A DNA stretch of 64,000 nt, taken from NCBI RefSeq assembly GCF_020379485.1, contig NC_063448.1, forward strand, positions 46,819,218 through 46,883,217, given 5' to 3'. Made by a program: the position numbers and the translations under genes. Shown here in pieces: positions 1 to 10,319 of the stretch (its first letter is position 1; each line of letters opens with the position of its first letter). Below the pieces are notes generated by a model. That model was given only the letters and a program-made list of their open reading frames with translations. It did no database searches and was not told where the DNA came from. Source of the stretch: Brassica napus (taxonomy: Eukaryota > Streptophyta > Magnoliopsida > Brassicales > Brassicaceae).

Positions 1-245
1 TGATTGACTAGAAATTAAGGGATATAACCAATCACAAAAAAATAATACATTTATTAGCATGTTTTTTAATATGTGTAAAAACACTAAAACATACATTATT
101 CTGGAAAGGAAGGAGAATAACCAAACTAACTTCAATTTGATAAAAAATATTTATTTTTCTTCTATCTATTTCAATTTGATTAAATTTATTTATTTTATTC
201 TTATCATCTATTGGTAAAAATGCATAAAAGATATTGATGTTTATT

Positions 246-597
246 TTATGTTCGAGGCATACTTAATTTTTCACAATAACATTCATCCTGACTACACTGA
301 TGTACAACATTACCCCGCTCGTCACAAAGCTTTTGGCACTCTCCCAATCCTCCAGATAAACACGGCTTAGTGAGTCTGAAGCATACTATAGGTCCGTAAC
401 CTATTTATATGAACAAAATCATTGAACCAATATGAATATTAATCAAAATTGATAAAATCGTACCTATAAAGTTATAAATGATTACCTGGAAAATCAGCAG
501 GAATGGTAGCCGCAGTTGGAGGATATGGACAATAAAGTGAATCAGCAAAAGATATAATGAAAAAAGTAGTGAAAACAAACATTACTAAAGTTTTCAT
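246..597 (-). CDS. Defensin-like secreted cysteine-rich peptide (two exons)
   Basis: Two exons, 486-597 and 246-400 on the minus strand, joined across an 85-nt GT-AG intron (401-485), encode 88 residues. Exon 1 encodes a hydrophobic signal peptide (MKTLVMFVFTTFFIISFADS). The mature part has eight cysteines at residues 23, 44, 51, 59, 63, 73, 78 and 80. The C-x3-C (59/63) and C-x-C (78/80) pairs are the signature of the cysteine-stabilised alpha-beta fold. An intron just after the signal-peptide exon is typical of plant defensin-like (DEFL/LCR) genes. Such peptides are secreted and act in defence or in cell signalling; which one cannot be told from sequence. Each exon is too short to stand out as a long ORF, but the reading frame, splice sites and cysteine spacing agree. 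The exact subfamily is not assigned. Confidence 0.8.
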
Positions 598-692
598 GGT
601 AATAACCATTTTAGAGATGATTTTATAAACTTTTTTGAGAGATATTCGCTTTAATTTTTCTTGTTTGGTGAATTCTTCTTTAATTTGTTTGA

Positions 693-702
693 TTATATAT
701 AC
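693..702 (-). promoter_or_regulatory. TATA-box-like sequence upstream of the defensin-like gene
   Basis: Read on the minus strand this is TATATATAA, about 100 nt upstream of the defensin-like ATG at 597. Position and sequence suit a plant TATA box, but the region is very AT-rich, so chance is possible. Confidence 0.35.
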
Positions 703-882
703 AATAATAACATGTATACATTAAAAGAAAAAAATATTATTAAAAGATTTCAGAGAATATAACATTAGTTTCTTTTTAATTCTGATAGAATTTTAGTCAA
801 TATATAATCCATGAATTGACTATCAAAGTGCAAAAAGAGTATTAAATATCCACCAATACTAAAAATCAAATATATATTATAA

Positions 883-915
883 CTAGATTCTGATCCGCGC
901 TGTGCGCAGAATTAT
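883..915 (-). mobile_element. Helitron 3' terminus (minus strand)
   Basis: On the minus strand the sequence forms a short GC-rich hairpin (CTGCGCACAGCGCGG) followed about a dozen bases later by CTAG and then T, which is the 3' structure of plant Helitrons (hairpin, CTRR end, insertion between A and T). The body would lie to the right of 883. No 5' TC end was placed with confidence and no Rep/helicase ORF is present, so this is a nonautonomous or truncated copy. A very similar end lies at 31767. Confidence 0.6.
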
Positions 916-943
916 TTTGTTTATATTGATACTTTATGTTTTT

Positions 944-1465
944 AAATTAACATTTCCTGACTTGATGATTTTTTTATAAACTTTGGTATATTATTTTGTT
1001 GTTTTTAGAAAAGTAAAACATTTACATGAGTCTTGAACCATGGTTGATAATGTAAATTAATTTTTATTTTTGTAGTTTGACATTATATTTATAAAATTAA
1101 ATTAATACTATTATAATATTTTGATATTATAATATTTTGATATTATAAAATATTATAATGTGACAGAAATAAAAAAGTATATATTAATGTCAAAATATTA
1201 AGTTTTAAAATTAACATTTCTTGACTTGATGATTTTTCTATAAATTTTGGTGTATTATTTTGTATTTTGTTGTTTTTGAGAAAAATATAATATTTACATG
1301 AGTCTAGAACCATAGTTGATAATGTAAAATAATCTTTATTTGTTTAGTTTGAAATCATATTTATAAACTTAAATTAATATTATTATAATATTTTGATAAT
1401 ATAAAAAATTATAATGTGGCAGAAAATATAAAAAGATTATATATTAATGTCTAAAAAAATATAAT
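944..1465. repeat. Head-to-tail duplication of about 260 bp
   Basis: Copy 1 (about 944-1206) and copy 2 (about 1207-1465) share a long collinear AT-rich text, including AAATTAACATTTC, TTTACATGAGTCT and TATATATTAATGTC in the same order. It lies just inside the Helitron end at 883, so it is probably an internal duplication of that element. Confidence 0.7.
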
Positions 1466-1960
1466 GCTGACAAATAATGTATATATATATATATACATAT
1501 ATTAATGTCTTAAAAATCTAATTCAATTTTAATTGAGATAATATAATTAATAATATAATATTTTAATTTATACTATAAAACTTTAAAACAAAAATATTTT
1601 CTATGATTTTTTAGACATTAATATATATACATATATATATATGAACCCAAAAATAAATTTTAAATTAATACTGCAAATAAATAAATATAATTTTTACATT
1701 ACTTTTAATAATATATTTTTTAAATATTTATATTATTATATAGAAAGTGTTAATATTGTTAATTTATTATTAAAGCACTGCTGTATTTGGTAGTTAACCA
1801 GTCATAATGCAATGCTTAAAAGTTAAAACCACAACCACCCGCATCCACAAACTCCTGCAACTGCAACCGCTACGTTTAGTTAGACCCTTAATATCAATAT
1901 TAGTTTAGTTTTTAAGACTTTATGGAGATCATTATAATTCGTTTCTGATTTTCTGTTAGC
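1466..1960. other. AT-rich DNA, no gene seen
   Basis: Very AT-rich sequence with no supported coding exon. About 1476-1515 and 1600-1643 form an inverted repeat built on TA runs next to ATTAATGTC, probably part of the same degenerate Helitron. Confidence 0.4.
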
Positions 1961-1964
1961 ATAA

Positions 1965-2135
1965 TGTTAGGAAATGATTTGGTTGTTTTAGATAATATTG
2001 TTCGCGTATTTTTAACTCTAGGAAGATAAATAGAAATTGTTTTTGTTTTTTTTTTTTGTTAGCATAATGGTAGGAAACGATTTGGTTGTTTTAGATAACA
2101 TTTTTAGCATTTTTCAAACTCGGCAGCAATGATAA
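1965..2135. repeat. Short tandem duplication
   Basis: The text GTTAGCATAATG, GGAAA(C/T)GATTTGG and TTGTTTTAGATAA occurs twice, about 93 bp apart, with scattered differences. It is a local head-to-tail duplication in non-coding DNA. Confidence 0.6.
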
Positions 2136-3500
2136 ATGTTATGAATTCATTCATCCACATATTTATAATTGGTCAGATTCAAGTAGTTACTTCCACAGAT
2201 TATTTCTAATGAGAACTTTTACACCTTCCACAGATTTAAATATGGATACAATGAGAAGAAGAAACAAATGAAACGTGTGAATACATACGGTCTAAAAGTT
2301 TGTATCAATATGTATTGTAATATATCTGCCATTGTTACGTTATTAATAGCATTATATGAAATAAGATATGAAGACTTGAAGACCAGCAAGGTCCTTATCA
2401 GTCGAAGATTCAAGTAGTTATATTGATGGTTACTTAAGCTCTACAAAGTGTATCTCATAATTTAATACCAAATATAATTTACTCACACATGAAGCCGAAG
2501 ATTCTATTATGGATAGATTTAAACAGAAGTCAAAGATTCTATTTTTGTAGAGGCGTAAGTTATATTGTATTGTTAACCAAATAATAATGAATGTTATAGT
2601 TATTTGTAATGACTTGTGAATAAGTCCAAATTAAAATGTAACATGTAGATAAAAAATAGAACTCTAAATTAATAGATTAGATGAGACAGTTAGCTCTTTT
2701 CCGTGTCCACACGTGTATCTATGTGGGTCCTCCTACATTTAAACATGAGTATTAAACATTTTTTTTTTGTTTCAACGTGATTTTGTGTATTGGGATCACT
2801 CAGAAGCGATTAATGCCAAATGGGCTTGGGAATAACGAATTTTGGGAGACATGAAATAGGCTTCATTTCATAAAGTGAAAACAAGAAACGATCAAAAAGT
2901 GTTAATAAGTTTTCTAGGTGGGCTTAAACAAGAATGTTAAAAAGTAGGGTCAAAAGAATGATGGGCTTCGTACCAATATTAAAAGAATGGCCCAGGTGAC
3001 GTATTTGGTCCCCATCTCTTCAGACACAGCTCTGAAACAAGGGGTGACTCAATTTGTGTTTCCATCAAAAAGTTAGTCTTTTTCTACCTCTACAATACAT
3101 CTCCCCCATCTTTATGATATCCGATTGTAACCCATACGAAAATCCTCTTATATAAAGTTTATCTTAACCGGAGGAACATTCCATCTCAAATACTCAACGA
3201 TTCCTCTACCAGGCGCAGCTTATAACATCTATCGAAAATTTCTGCCTGTGATGCTCCAGTTACTCGAACCGGCGTTCGCAACTCACCTTTCGACTCTCTC
3301 CGCCTTGGTCGTACAAAAAAATGATGAATTCATAGGAATCATGCTTCTCTTCCTTGATGAAAAGGCAAAGCCATCTCTGATCTATCATGACTTATCTATT
3401 ACAACTGGCTTTAAGGGATAAGATTGTTAGGATTGAATTGTCGCCTCATCCGTTTCCTTAAAAAGAGATAGATATACATATACTGTTTTGGAAAGGAAAG
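2136..3500. other. Non-coding stretch with a promoter-like patch
   Basis: No intact gene is visible. From about 2990 the composition becomes more gene-like: GGCCCAGGTG near 2991 resembles site-II-type plant promoter motifs, and TTATATAAAG near 3148 is a TATA-like box. These could be the old upstream region of the broken glutaredoxin copy that follows. Confidence 0.3.
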
Positions 3501-3502
3501 AG

Positions 3503-3870
3503 ATGGGTTCTATAATCAGTGGGAACAAAGTGAAAGAAGAAGAGATGGAGGTGGTGATGAACAAAACCAAAGAGATCGTCTCCGAGTAACCAGTCAGGTC
3601 TTCTTACTCATTGAAAGTTCCTATCTTTTTACCTGATCACCTATCTGTGATGCTCCCTTTATAGATTGTGTATTATTATGTCTATATCTCTGATGTCTTT
3701 GGTTGATTAAAAGCTTCTTTTGCAGCAAAACTTACTGTGGTTATAGTCACGCTTTAAAGTGCTTGAGCTCGATAAGAAACTAAAATCTCTGTCATTAAAC
3801 CTGGATTATATGGTCCCATGCTAACTTTAAAGTTTTGGCAGGTGATGGAGGTGAGATACAATCAAGGTTC
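3503..3870 (+). pseudogene. Broken glutaredoxin C1-like gene copy
   Basis: Three exon remnants keep the order of Arabidopsis GRXC1 (CPYC/CGYC-type glutaredoxin). Exon 1 (3503 to about 3597) starts MGSIISGNKVKEEEMEVV and runs into an in-frame TAA. After an intron ending TTTTGCAG, exon 2 (from 3726) reads KTYCGY and then, in another frame, FKVLELDK, so roughly 30 bp around the active site are missing and the second active-site Cys is replaced. Exon 3 (from about 3842) gives DGGEIQS before losing similarity. Functional glutaredoxins reduce disulfides with glutathione; this copy cannot, because of the stop codon, deletion and missing 3' half. Retained introns show that it arose by DNA copying, not by reverse transcription. 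The parent identity rests on remembered GRXC1 sequence. Confidence 0.7.
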
Positions 3871-3881
3871 CGTTGACATTT

Positions 3882-3884
<3 letters not shown>

Positions 3885-3915
<31 letters not shown>
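3885..3915. repeat. (TA)n microsatellite
   Basis: An uninterrupted TA run sits between the last glutaredoxin remnant and the RPA-like remnant. The words ACATTTTGTCT and TCAAGGTTCCG occur on both sides of it, so a small duplication accompanied its growth. Confidence 0.85.
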
Positions 3916-3916
<1 letters not shown>

Positions 3917-3960
3917 TTCAGACACTGACATTTTGTCTTTCAAGGTTCCGTGTTGAGACG

Positions 3961-4290
3961 ATAACGCAACTTTTGTTGTCTTCAACAATGAGATTACAAA
4001 CTAACCAAGGAAAATGCATATGACCTTTCTCTACAAGAGGTAACTATCTACGCAACAACGACATCAGTGTAATGTTTCATAATTACATCGACTACTCAAT
4101 ATCTCTATCTAACAACAAACATATACAGATTCCTAGCGGTGTTTCCCAGGATTTACCAAAACGATTCCAGGAGCTTGAGGGCAAGGACTTTTGTCTTCCA
4201 TATACATGTCACTCCGTACAATCACAACCAGCAGAATCATACCTTCACCGTCTACGCAATCAGAGAAAATGTCTTCTTTGGCACTCAGCC
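3961..4290 (+). pseudogene. RPA1-like (replication protein A large subunit) fragment
   Basis: The first remnant reads ATFVVFNNEIT, then after a one-base deletion LTKENAYDLSLQE, ending at a GTAACT donor near 4041. The second (about 4130-4290) reads GVSQDLPKRFQELEGKDF, then in another frame FHIHVTPYNHNQQNHTFTVY. Order and wording fit the C-terminal OB-fold of plant RPA1-like proteins (a stretch on the vault of the fold, then V-T-P-Y-N, then T-F-T-V). RPA binds single-stranded DNA. Plant Helitrons often carry RPA-like genes, so this may be old Helitron cargo and not a host gene; a Helitron-like end lies downstream at 5615. At least two frameshifts make it non-functional. An acidic, Lys-rich tail near 4420-4490 may be its C-terminus. 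Confidence 0.5.
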
Positions 4291-4560
4291 ACATGTATGG
4301 TAATCTAAGTTTCAAAGTACTCCAGATATTTGTTTTCCCACTGACTTGCATCAACCAAGCTACAAGATGTGACATCGGAGCTGGACTGCTTACAACAACT
4401 TGTAGCCACCAAGCTAATGCGTCAAAAAAAAAGAATGGGGATGATGAATCAAATCCAGCGGGCTTGGAAGAGGAAGGAAACAGCTGCTCCGTTTGTGATT
4501 CTTGCAGATTACTTTCCCGTCACTCTACTTTCAGTTATTGTCATTTAAAAAAACTAAGTA

Positions 4561-4892
4561 GGGGTTATTGGTTGTTGTATTTTAATGGATTTGAAAATCC
4601 GAACTAAATCCAGTGTTATTGGTTGTATGATTTTCAAATCTGTATTAAAATCATGTGTTAGTGGTTTAATGATTTATAAATTCTGTATCAAATCAAGTGT
4701 TAATCAATCGCACGGATTTACTAATATATTTGATTTTATAATGGATTTGAATGGATTTGTTTGGATTTTTTAGTTAAAAATACAAAGACTCAAATCCGAA
4801 GAAAAATTTTCGAATTTACGTATTTTATTTGGATTTATAAATACTATATAAATTTCTAAATCATTCAAAATATATAAACCAATAACAACTCC
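4561..4892. mobile_element. MITE-like element with terminal inverted repeats
   Basis: The left end GGGGTTATTGGTT matches the inverse of the right end (GGAGTTGTTATTGGTT with a small indel), about 332 bp apart, and both ends abut TA. The inside repeats motifs such as TGGATTTGAA and GTGTTATTGGT. There is no coding capacity. The superfamily is not settled (TA-flanked, so Tc1/mariner or Harbinger type). Confidence 0.55.
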
Positions 4893-5582
4893 TAAACTTT
4901 TTATATCATATATTTTACTCTATGGGTTGTTTTTAACAATTTTCTTCAAACTTTCTATAACGAGATGAAAAAATATTTGCTCTTAAATCTTAACAGCCAG
5001 GGGACTTTGCATATTCATACTGATCTTAATTTGCTCCATTGTAGTTCAATCGAAACTGCGTCCTATTCTACAAAAATATTAAACGCCAAATATGTTCTGC
5101 AGTCGTTAATACACACCAAGTGAAAGTCATACAATAACAATCAACTTTCACAATGTCAAACAACAATATGAACTACACTGCAATCGTTCAACACCTAAAA
5201 TCATAGCTCTGATTCTCTGAACAGGGACACAATACCTATATGAGTCTACTATTTCCCCATTAAAAAATTACATATTCGTCTACTAAAACTCATGTATGCA
5301 ATTCTCAAACAATTTTTTTAATCTTATGTTTTTAAATTAACATTATTTTTTTTTTAAATATCGATAACAAAAAAATTTCCAAAATAAACCAACATAAAAT
5401 AAAACACAGAAATATACTACTATACTAAAACAATAATTATCTTAAACAACAAGAGAAAAATAAATTACTAATACTTCATCACCAAACCTCAATCATATTT
5501 AAAAAAAAAAACAAAACAAAACAAAAAACACAACATAACACAGCATCACTTACAGATTTTTAAATAGATCAATGAAACCGTC
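4893..5582. other. AT-rich DNA, no gene seen
   Basis: No supported exon. The stretch around 5322-5345 repeats the phrase TTATGTTTTTAAATTAACAT found just inside the Helitron end at 883, which suggests it belongs to a related element ending near 5615. Confidence 0.35.
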
Positions 5583-5615
5583 AACGACTCCGCACACGGG
5601 GGGCTTATACCCCTA
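5583..5615 (+). mobile_element. Degenerate Helitron-like 3' end
   Basis: A GC-rich patch (CCGCACACGGGGGG) is followed by CCCCTAG and then T, the CTRR-T layout of a Helitron 3' end, although the hairpin is imperfect. If it is real, the element lies to the left and could include the glutaredoxin and RPA-like fragments. Confidence 0.35.
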
Positions 5616-6044
5616 GTATACTCAATGGGAAAGCATGCCAGGTATGCTTAAAAAATCAACCAGTTAGAAAGCATCGTTTATTTTGTTGGGCTACGTAATT
5701 GTCAAGTGAACCATATGGTTAAGCTAATATCAAACAACCATTTTACTGTCAAAACACATAAGTTGGGCCAAAATCTGACCCGAAGCAAAAAAAAAACACA
5801 CGACAGATTTATACCAGTTAAACCTATCATCATAGTCCTGATTCTCCCTCTTCCTTCCGTTGAACCATTCCTCTTTTCGCTGTACATCTGTTATGACTAT
5901 GAAGGTTCTAATGCTGTTTGCTGTTAATCACCACCATCATCCACATGAGCAATTAATGCAAACAATTTATAATTTTCTCAAAAGCTACAAATCGTCAACA
6001 AAATCGCCTCACTGAAACAGAGGATAATTAACCACTGAGAGTTA

Positions 6045-6333
6045 TGTTGAATAATGTCTTGAATCTGTTGGGCTTTAGTCTTTTGAGGTCCACTAGTGCT
6101 AGGGTTTTCCGGGATACAACTATATATATTTTGTGTCTCCTCTAAACCTAGTCAGCAGCCGTACAGAAACTAGATCTGATCTTCTCGTAGACAGATCTCT
6201 GTAATTCTTCCATCAATAAAATCTTTCTTTGCCCGTGGACGTAGCCGTTAGGGGTGAACCACGTTAAATCTCTGTGTCTTTCTTTATTTTTTATCCATCT
6301 GTTAATCTATATCTTCTCACATCCGTCACAACA
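6045..6333 (+). mobile_element. Solo LTR of a Ty1/copia retrotransposon
   Basis: The 289-bp sequence begins TGTTGAATAATG and ends CACAACA. It is flanked by the same five bases, AGTTA (6040-6044 and 6334-6338), the target duplication expected for a retrotransposon. It contains a TATATATATT promoter-like box near 6122 and an AATAAAATC polyadenylation-like signal near 6214. No internal region remains, so this is the scar of LTR-LTR recombination. Confidence 0.8.
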
Positions 6334-6372
6334 AGTTATAATAGGATGAAGAGAGATTGTAAGGAGTGTATG

Positions 6373-7323
6373 CAGTGCCGGTCCTGTTGTATTTGGCGCC
6401 TAAAGCGCATTGAAAAAATGCTGCCCCTAACCATAATTTGTTTGCTATAGTTTAAATGTATCCAAAACTTAATAAAAGTATAAAACTTTTGATGTCAAAA
6501 AATCTGTATCCAAAATAATGCAAAATGTTATTAAAATTTTTGTTCTAAAAATAAAGCAAAAAAAAAAACATCAGTAAATTCCTAATTCTATTTCCTGGTT
6601 ACATTTTGTACAATTTAAAAACATTAAAATATAAGTTAGAAAACATAGAAACATTACATAGATAAAAGAAAAAGTGAATAGCCAAGCTTTATATTTTGAT
6701 CAAATCTTGTCTGCATCAATTTCAGTTTGCAAAATCTTCTAATTTTTCCATAGAGTTTCATAGTTATAATTTTCTGTTTGTTTGAATCTCGAAAAATTCC
6801 AAAGAAGATGATAAGAATTCACGGAAGAAAAACAGAAAATAAAATAAGTTAAGAAGACTTACATGAAGATTGGGGAAGCCAGCTATTCCAACAGATACGA
6901 TGAACAATGGAACATACTGTTTTTGTGGCAATGATCGAACAGAGAAAAATTAAAATAGATGCTAAAAACTGAGAAGAGGAAACGTCAACAGCTAGAGTTA
7001 GGAAAATAATTTGTTTTTGTTTAATTTGTGTGTTTCTATATTTTATAATTTATTTTAATATAAAAGATACATAAGGAAGTTAAATTTGTTAGAAAAGAAA
7101 TCACAATCTACGATAAATCTGTTTATGTCATTGTCAAAAAGGAAAAAAAAATTATTTAAAAAGAAGTGAAGAGAGCTTCGAACCCGCGTTCAAAGAATAT
7201 GAAAACACACACGCAACCACTTCACCAAAGGGAACTAATTGTATTTTGCTGCCCCTAAATGTATGATATATTTTTGGTGCCTAAAGCCTTTGCTTTACGG
7301 GCTTTAGCCCAGGGCCGGCCCTG
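6373..7323. mobile_element. Nonautonomous hAT element (951 bp)
   Basis: The ends are CAGTGCCGGTCCTG and (inverse) CAGGGCCGGCCCTG, 12 of 14 matching and typical of plant hAT elements. They are flanked by a perfect 8-bp duplication AGTGTATG at 6365-6372 and 7324-7331. The inside is AT-rich and has no transposase ORF, so the element would need a transposase from elsewhere. Subterminal text (GCGCCTAAAGC on the left, GGTGCCTAAAGCC on the right) is also related between the ends, with TGCCCCTAA close inside both. Confidence 0.85.
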
Positions 7324-7329
7324 AGTGTA

Positions 7330-8280
7330 TGCACGAGCTCTCCAGTATATTGGATGTTAGCCGGAGATAAAACCAACTGTTGTTACTTTTTTCAGCAATT
7401 TTGAACGCTTGCAGGTTAGTCCCTCTTTTGAATCTCTACTTGAAGTTAACGAGTACTGAAAGATAAGGCCCCATTGTTATTGTTATCATATATGTATTTT
7501 GGTGAGGATTCTTATTTTTTTGTTTACGTGTTTGTATCGGTGCAAGTAATTTGCTAGAGGAGCTCAGGCTGTTTGATAATCAGGTGTTGTCTATGAGATA
7601 CCTAGAGTCATGAGGCAAGCTACAAATAGATTTTCTGTTTAACTTCAACCCTAACCCAATAATTTTCGTCTTAAGCTTTTTATTTTTGGCATCATAATAA
7701 CTGGTTGAGGAAAACTAATTTGTTCATGGGTTAACTTTCTCCAGAGATATTTGTTACCAGCAAGACATTTTGAGTACCATACTCTTCTAAGGTTTGTTTG
7801 TCCTTCTTTACTAGCTACACTGATAATTAGTGGAGTAAATATTATCTTATTCCTTTTTCATTTTGTTTTGCAGAACCAACATGATGAATTGGAAGCAAAG
7901 TTTAGAAGAGAGGCAGCTCTTGAAGCTAAACATCAGAAGTTGTACACCCTTTGTATATGAAAATGAACTTTGGTATCATATGAAATCCCAACTAATGAAA
8001 ATTTGATTAAAAAAGACTTGTCTATGTTGCTTCGTACTTATATTATGTCAATAGTGTTGTGTGTTTTCTTCTTTTCGTATCCTACATGCATATAACTGAT
8101 ATTGACGGTTTTCTGAGTTTGGATGGAGCATGAGAAAGCAACCCGGTCTGTCAAGAGTTTCAGACATAAAAAAGTGATAGTTTGCAAGGTTGATGGTGTG
8201 AACATAATTGGAAACGTGTTAGCAACTCAAGAAACAAGCTGGACAAAGCGAGAAGTTGTAAGGATATATTGAAAACTGGG
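7330..8280 (+). pseudogene. Fragment with a NAP1-like exon
   Basis: The stretch 7874-7943, after a TTTTGCAG acceptor, reads NQHDELEAKF, REAALEAKHQKLY, which matches the dimerisation-helix region of plant nucleosome assembly protein NAP1 (normally followed by QPLY and a basic stretch, here lost). NAP1 proteins are H2A/H2B chaperones. The upstream part (7330-7750) has intron-like sequence with no recognisable NAP1 text. A downstream open stretch near 8131-8215 was not recognised. Only one exon is supported, and it runs into a stop at 7958-7960. Confidence 0.45.
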
Positions 8281-8379
8281 AAGTCGTAAGCTAAAAAAAA
8301 AAGACAAATCAGAAATTCTTTGGACGCCAAATGATGATAGAAAGATATATGGAAAATGATGGAGGGTGATGATGGTGTG

Positions 8380-8512
8380 TGATAGCACTAAGAGAGAAAT
8401 ACAAATGAATAGCCTTTAAGGCATTAGGGATTTGATGTTGAAAATCAGAGTAAAAAAGAAATGACATTTTGATAGCACTAAGAGAAAAATACAAAAGAAT
8501 AGACTTTAAGGG
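8380..8512. repeat. Direct repeat flanking an insertion
   Basis: GATAGCACTAAGAGA with about 25 following bases occurs at about 8380-8421 and again at 8471-8511. A second phrase, GATTTGATGTTGAAAATCAG, occurs near 8429 and again near 9103, on the far side of the MITE. The locus has therefore been duplicated around the insertion. Confidence 0.65.
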
Positions 8513-9090
8513 CATTTCCAACCAGAGCCGGTTCTGGGAACAAGAGAAAGAAGCACATGCTTGCGGCCGTCATTTTATTAATTATTTAACTAGTCACAAT
8601 TTTCAAAAAATTGTCACTAGTCTAATGGTTAGTTTACACCTGATCAATACCTCAGATTGTGGGTCCCCCTGGTGCAATGTTTTTTATTTGGGCTTGTGGC
8701 CTTGAGAGGCCTAGGACCGGCTTTGTCTCTAACCCAATTTCATTGTTTATAAAATGAAGTAAAAGTGAATATAGAGTAAGAAATGTTTCAAGCCTACTCC
8801 ATAATAGAGTTTACTCTATTTATGAAGTAATCTTTTTTTTTTGTTCATTATTTTATTATGGAATAAAAAATGAATTAGAGTTGGAATATTTTTATTCCAT
8901 ATCCACTTTTACTCCATTTTAGAGGAAAAATAGAACATTTCTATCTTCACTCTATAATTTACTGCAAAATGGAGTAATGAAAAACAAAAAAATGATTACT
9001 ATGTCAATGGAGAGATTTTTTATTTTTTGTTCATACTCCATTTCCCACTCCAGTTTTGGAGTAAATTATGGAGTAGGGATGGAAACGTCC
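8510..9090. mobile_element. MITE interrupted by a smaller hAT element
   Basis: The left end GGGCATTTCCAACC resembles the inverse of the right end (GGACGTTTCCATCC). The inside is made of ACTCCAT/ATGGAGT-type inverted words, giving a foldback structure common in Brassica MITEs. The left end is split by the hAT insertion at 8523-8725; removing that insert restores a continuous end. No coding capacity. Confidence 0.6.
8523..8725. mobile_element. Small hAT MITE (203 bp) nested in another MITE
   Basis: The ends CAGAGCCGGTTCTG and (inverse) CAAAGCCGGTCCTA share the GCCGG core seen in the 951-bp hAT element at 6373. The 8-bp flanks TTTCCAAC and TCTCTAAC agree at six positions, consistent with an old 8-bp target duplication. 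Confidence 0.65.
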
Positions 9091-10158
9091 TGAGATACTA
9101 GAGATTTGATGTTGAAAATCAGAGTAAAAGAGAAATGACATTTTGATCCAAAAAAAAAGAGAGACAGAAATGACATTTAATGAACTCTACGATTTGTGTT
9201 GAAAAGAAAAAAAAAATGAACTCCACGATTAAACGAAAATTAGTAACCAAAAAGAAAGAGATGAGAGAGCGATTGTCTTTATGAACAATAACAAATCTAA
9301 TAAATAATGAAGAAGTGGCAAGAAGACCCATATGGTAAGAATATGTTTGACGTATATGGAAACCTATATGTTAATGATACTTTCACACTTTAGAGACAGA
9401 AAAGAAAAACACATAGTATAAAAGAGAATACAACTTCGCAGCTTGTAATCTTGTATATTTGGAGAAGGTGGACACTACAAGAATAAGTGGAGTGGAGCTT
9501 GGGGAAGGTTGTTACTACCCACTTATGCGCTCCTATGTCCCAAGTTCGGTTTAGATCCAGTAAGAGCCACTACCATGTCACTCTGTTTTTTCTTGTAATT
9601 TGAATCAAGATCAGTTAATAACGACATAGTTTTCAACTTGAAGAGTGGCAGAGGTTTTTGAGATGAGGTAGTGTTTCTCAGTTGAAATGATTTATATGAT
9701 TTACAGATCAAATTTGTGGTGGTTTTAAAAAAAAATTGTTCTTTGGGTTACTTTGGTTTGTCTCATATTTTTATTTGTAATGTTTTTCGATACCCTATGA
9801 GTTATTATCATATTTTAAAAAGTTTGTCAAAAATATAAATCAATATTAAATGTAATTGTCTATGTCATTTATGCATAACCTATATCATCTCCTATTTATT
9901 TAGAGAAAGTGAACGTAGAGAAGCCATAAAAGTAAAATGCATGAAATCACTTTGCAATATTTAGGGGATTTCTTTCATTTGAACTTTATTGGATCTCTTC
10001 GAGTTGCCAAACCATAGTAAAATACCTACTCTTATAATTGTACTACAAAAAAAAAAAAACCCCTATTCTTGTAAACATCTGACTACAGTAATAATTTCAG
10101 ATGACCAAATGTGATTCATCGAGTTTGGGTGGCCAATAAAAGAAACATAATCGGGTCA
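9091..10158. other. Non-coding stretch
   Basis: No supported exon or repeat structure apart from the duplicated phrase near 9103. AT-rich sequence leading to the Mutator-like element. Confidence 0.4.
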
Positions 10159-10319
10159 ATATTTCATGGGAGAATTGCCAAGTGTGACTCAAAACTTGGA
10201 GTCAAACCCAAAACAATACCCCAACTTGGGTCAAAGGCAAAAGTAACCTAAAAGGCTATTGAAATTACAACTATCCCCTTGTGACCAAACAAAAAAACGG
10301 AATTCTTTTTACGTTTCTA

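Noticed and set aside
4185..4607. 138-codon plus-strand ORF as an intact gene
   Set aside because: It crosses the RPA-like fragment with a frame change and runs into the MITE at 4561.
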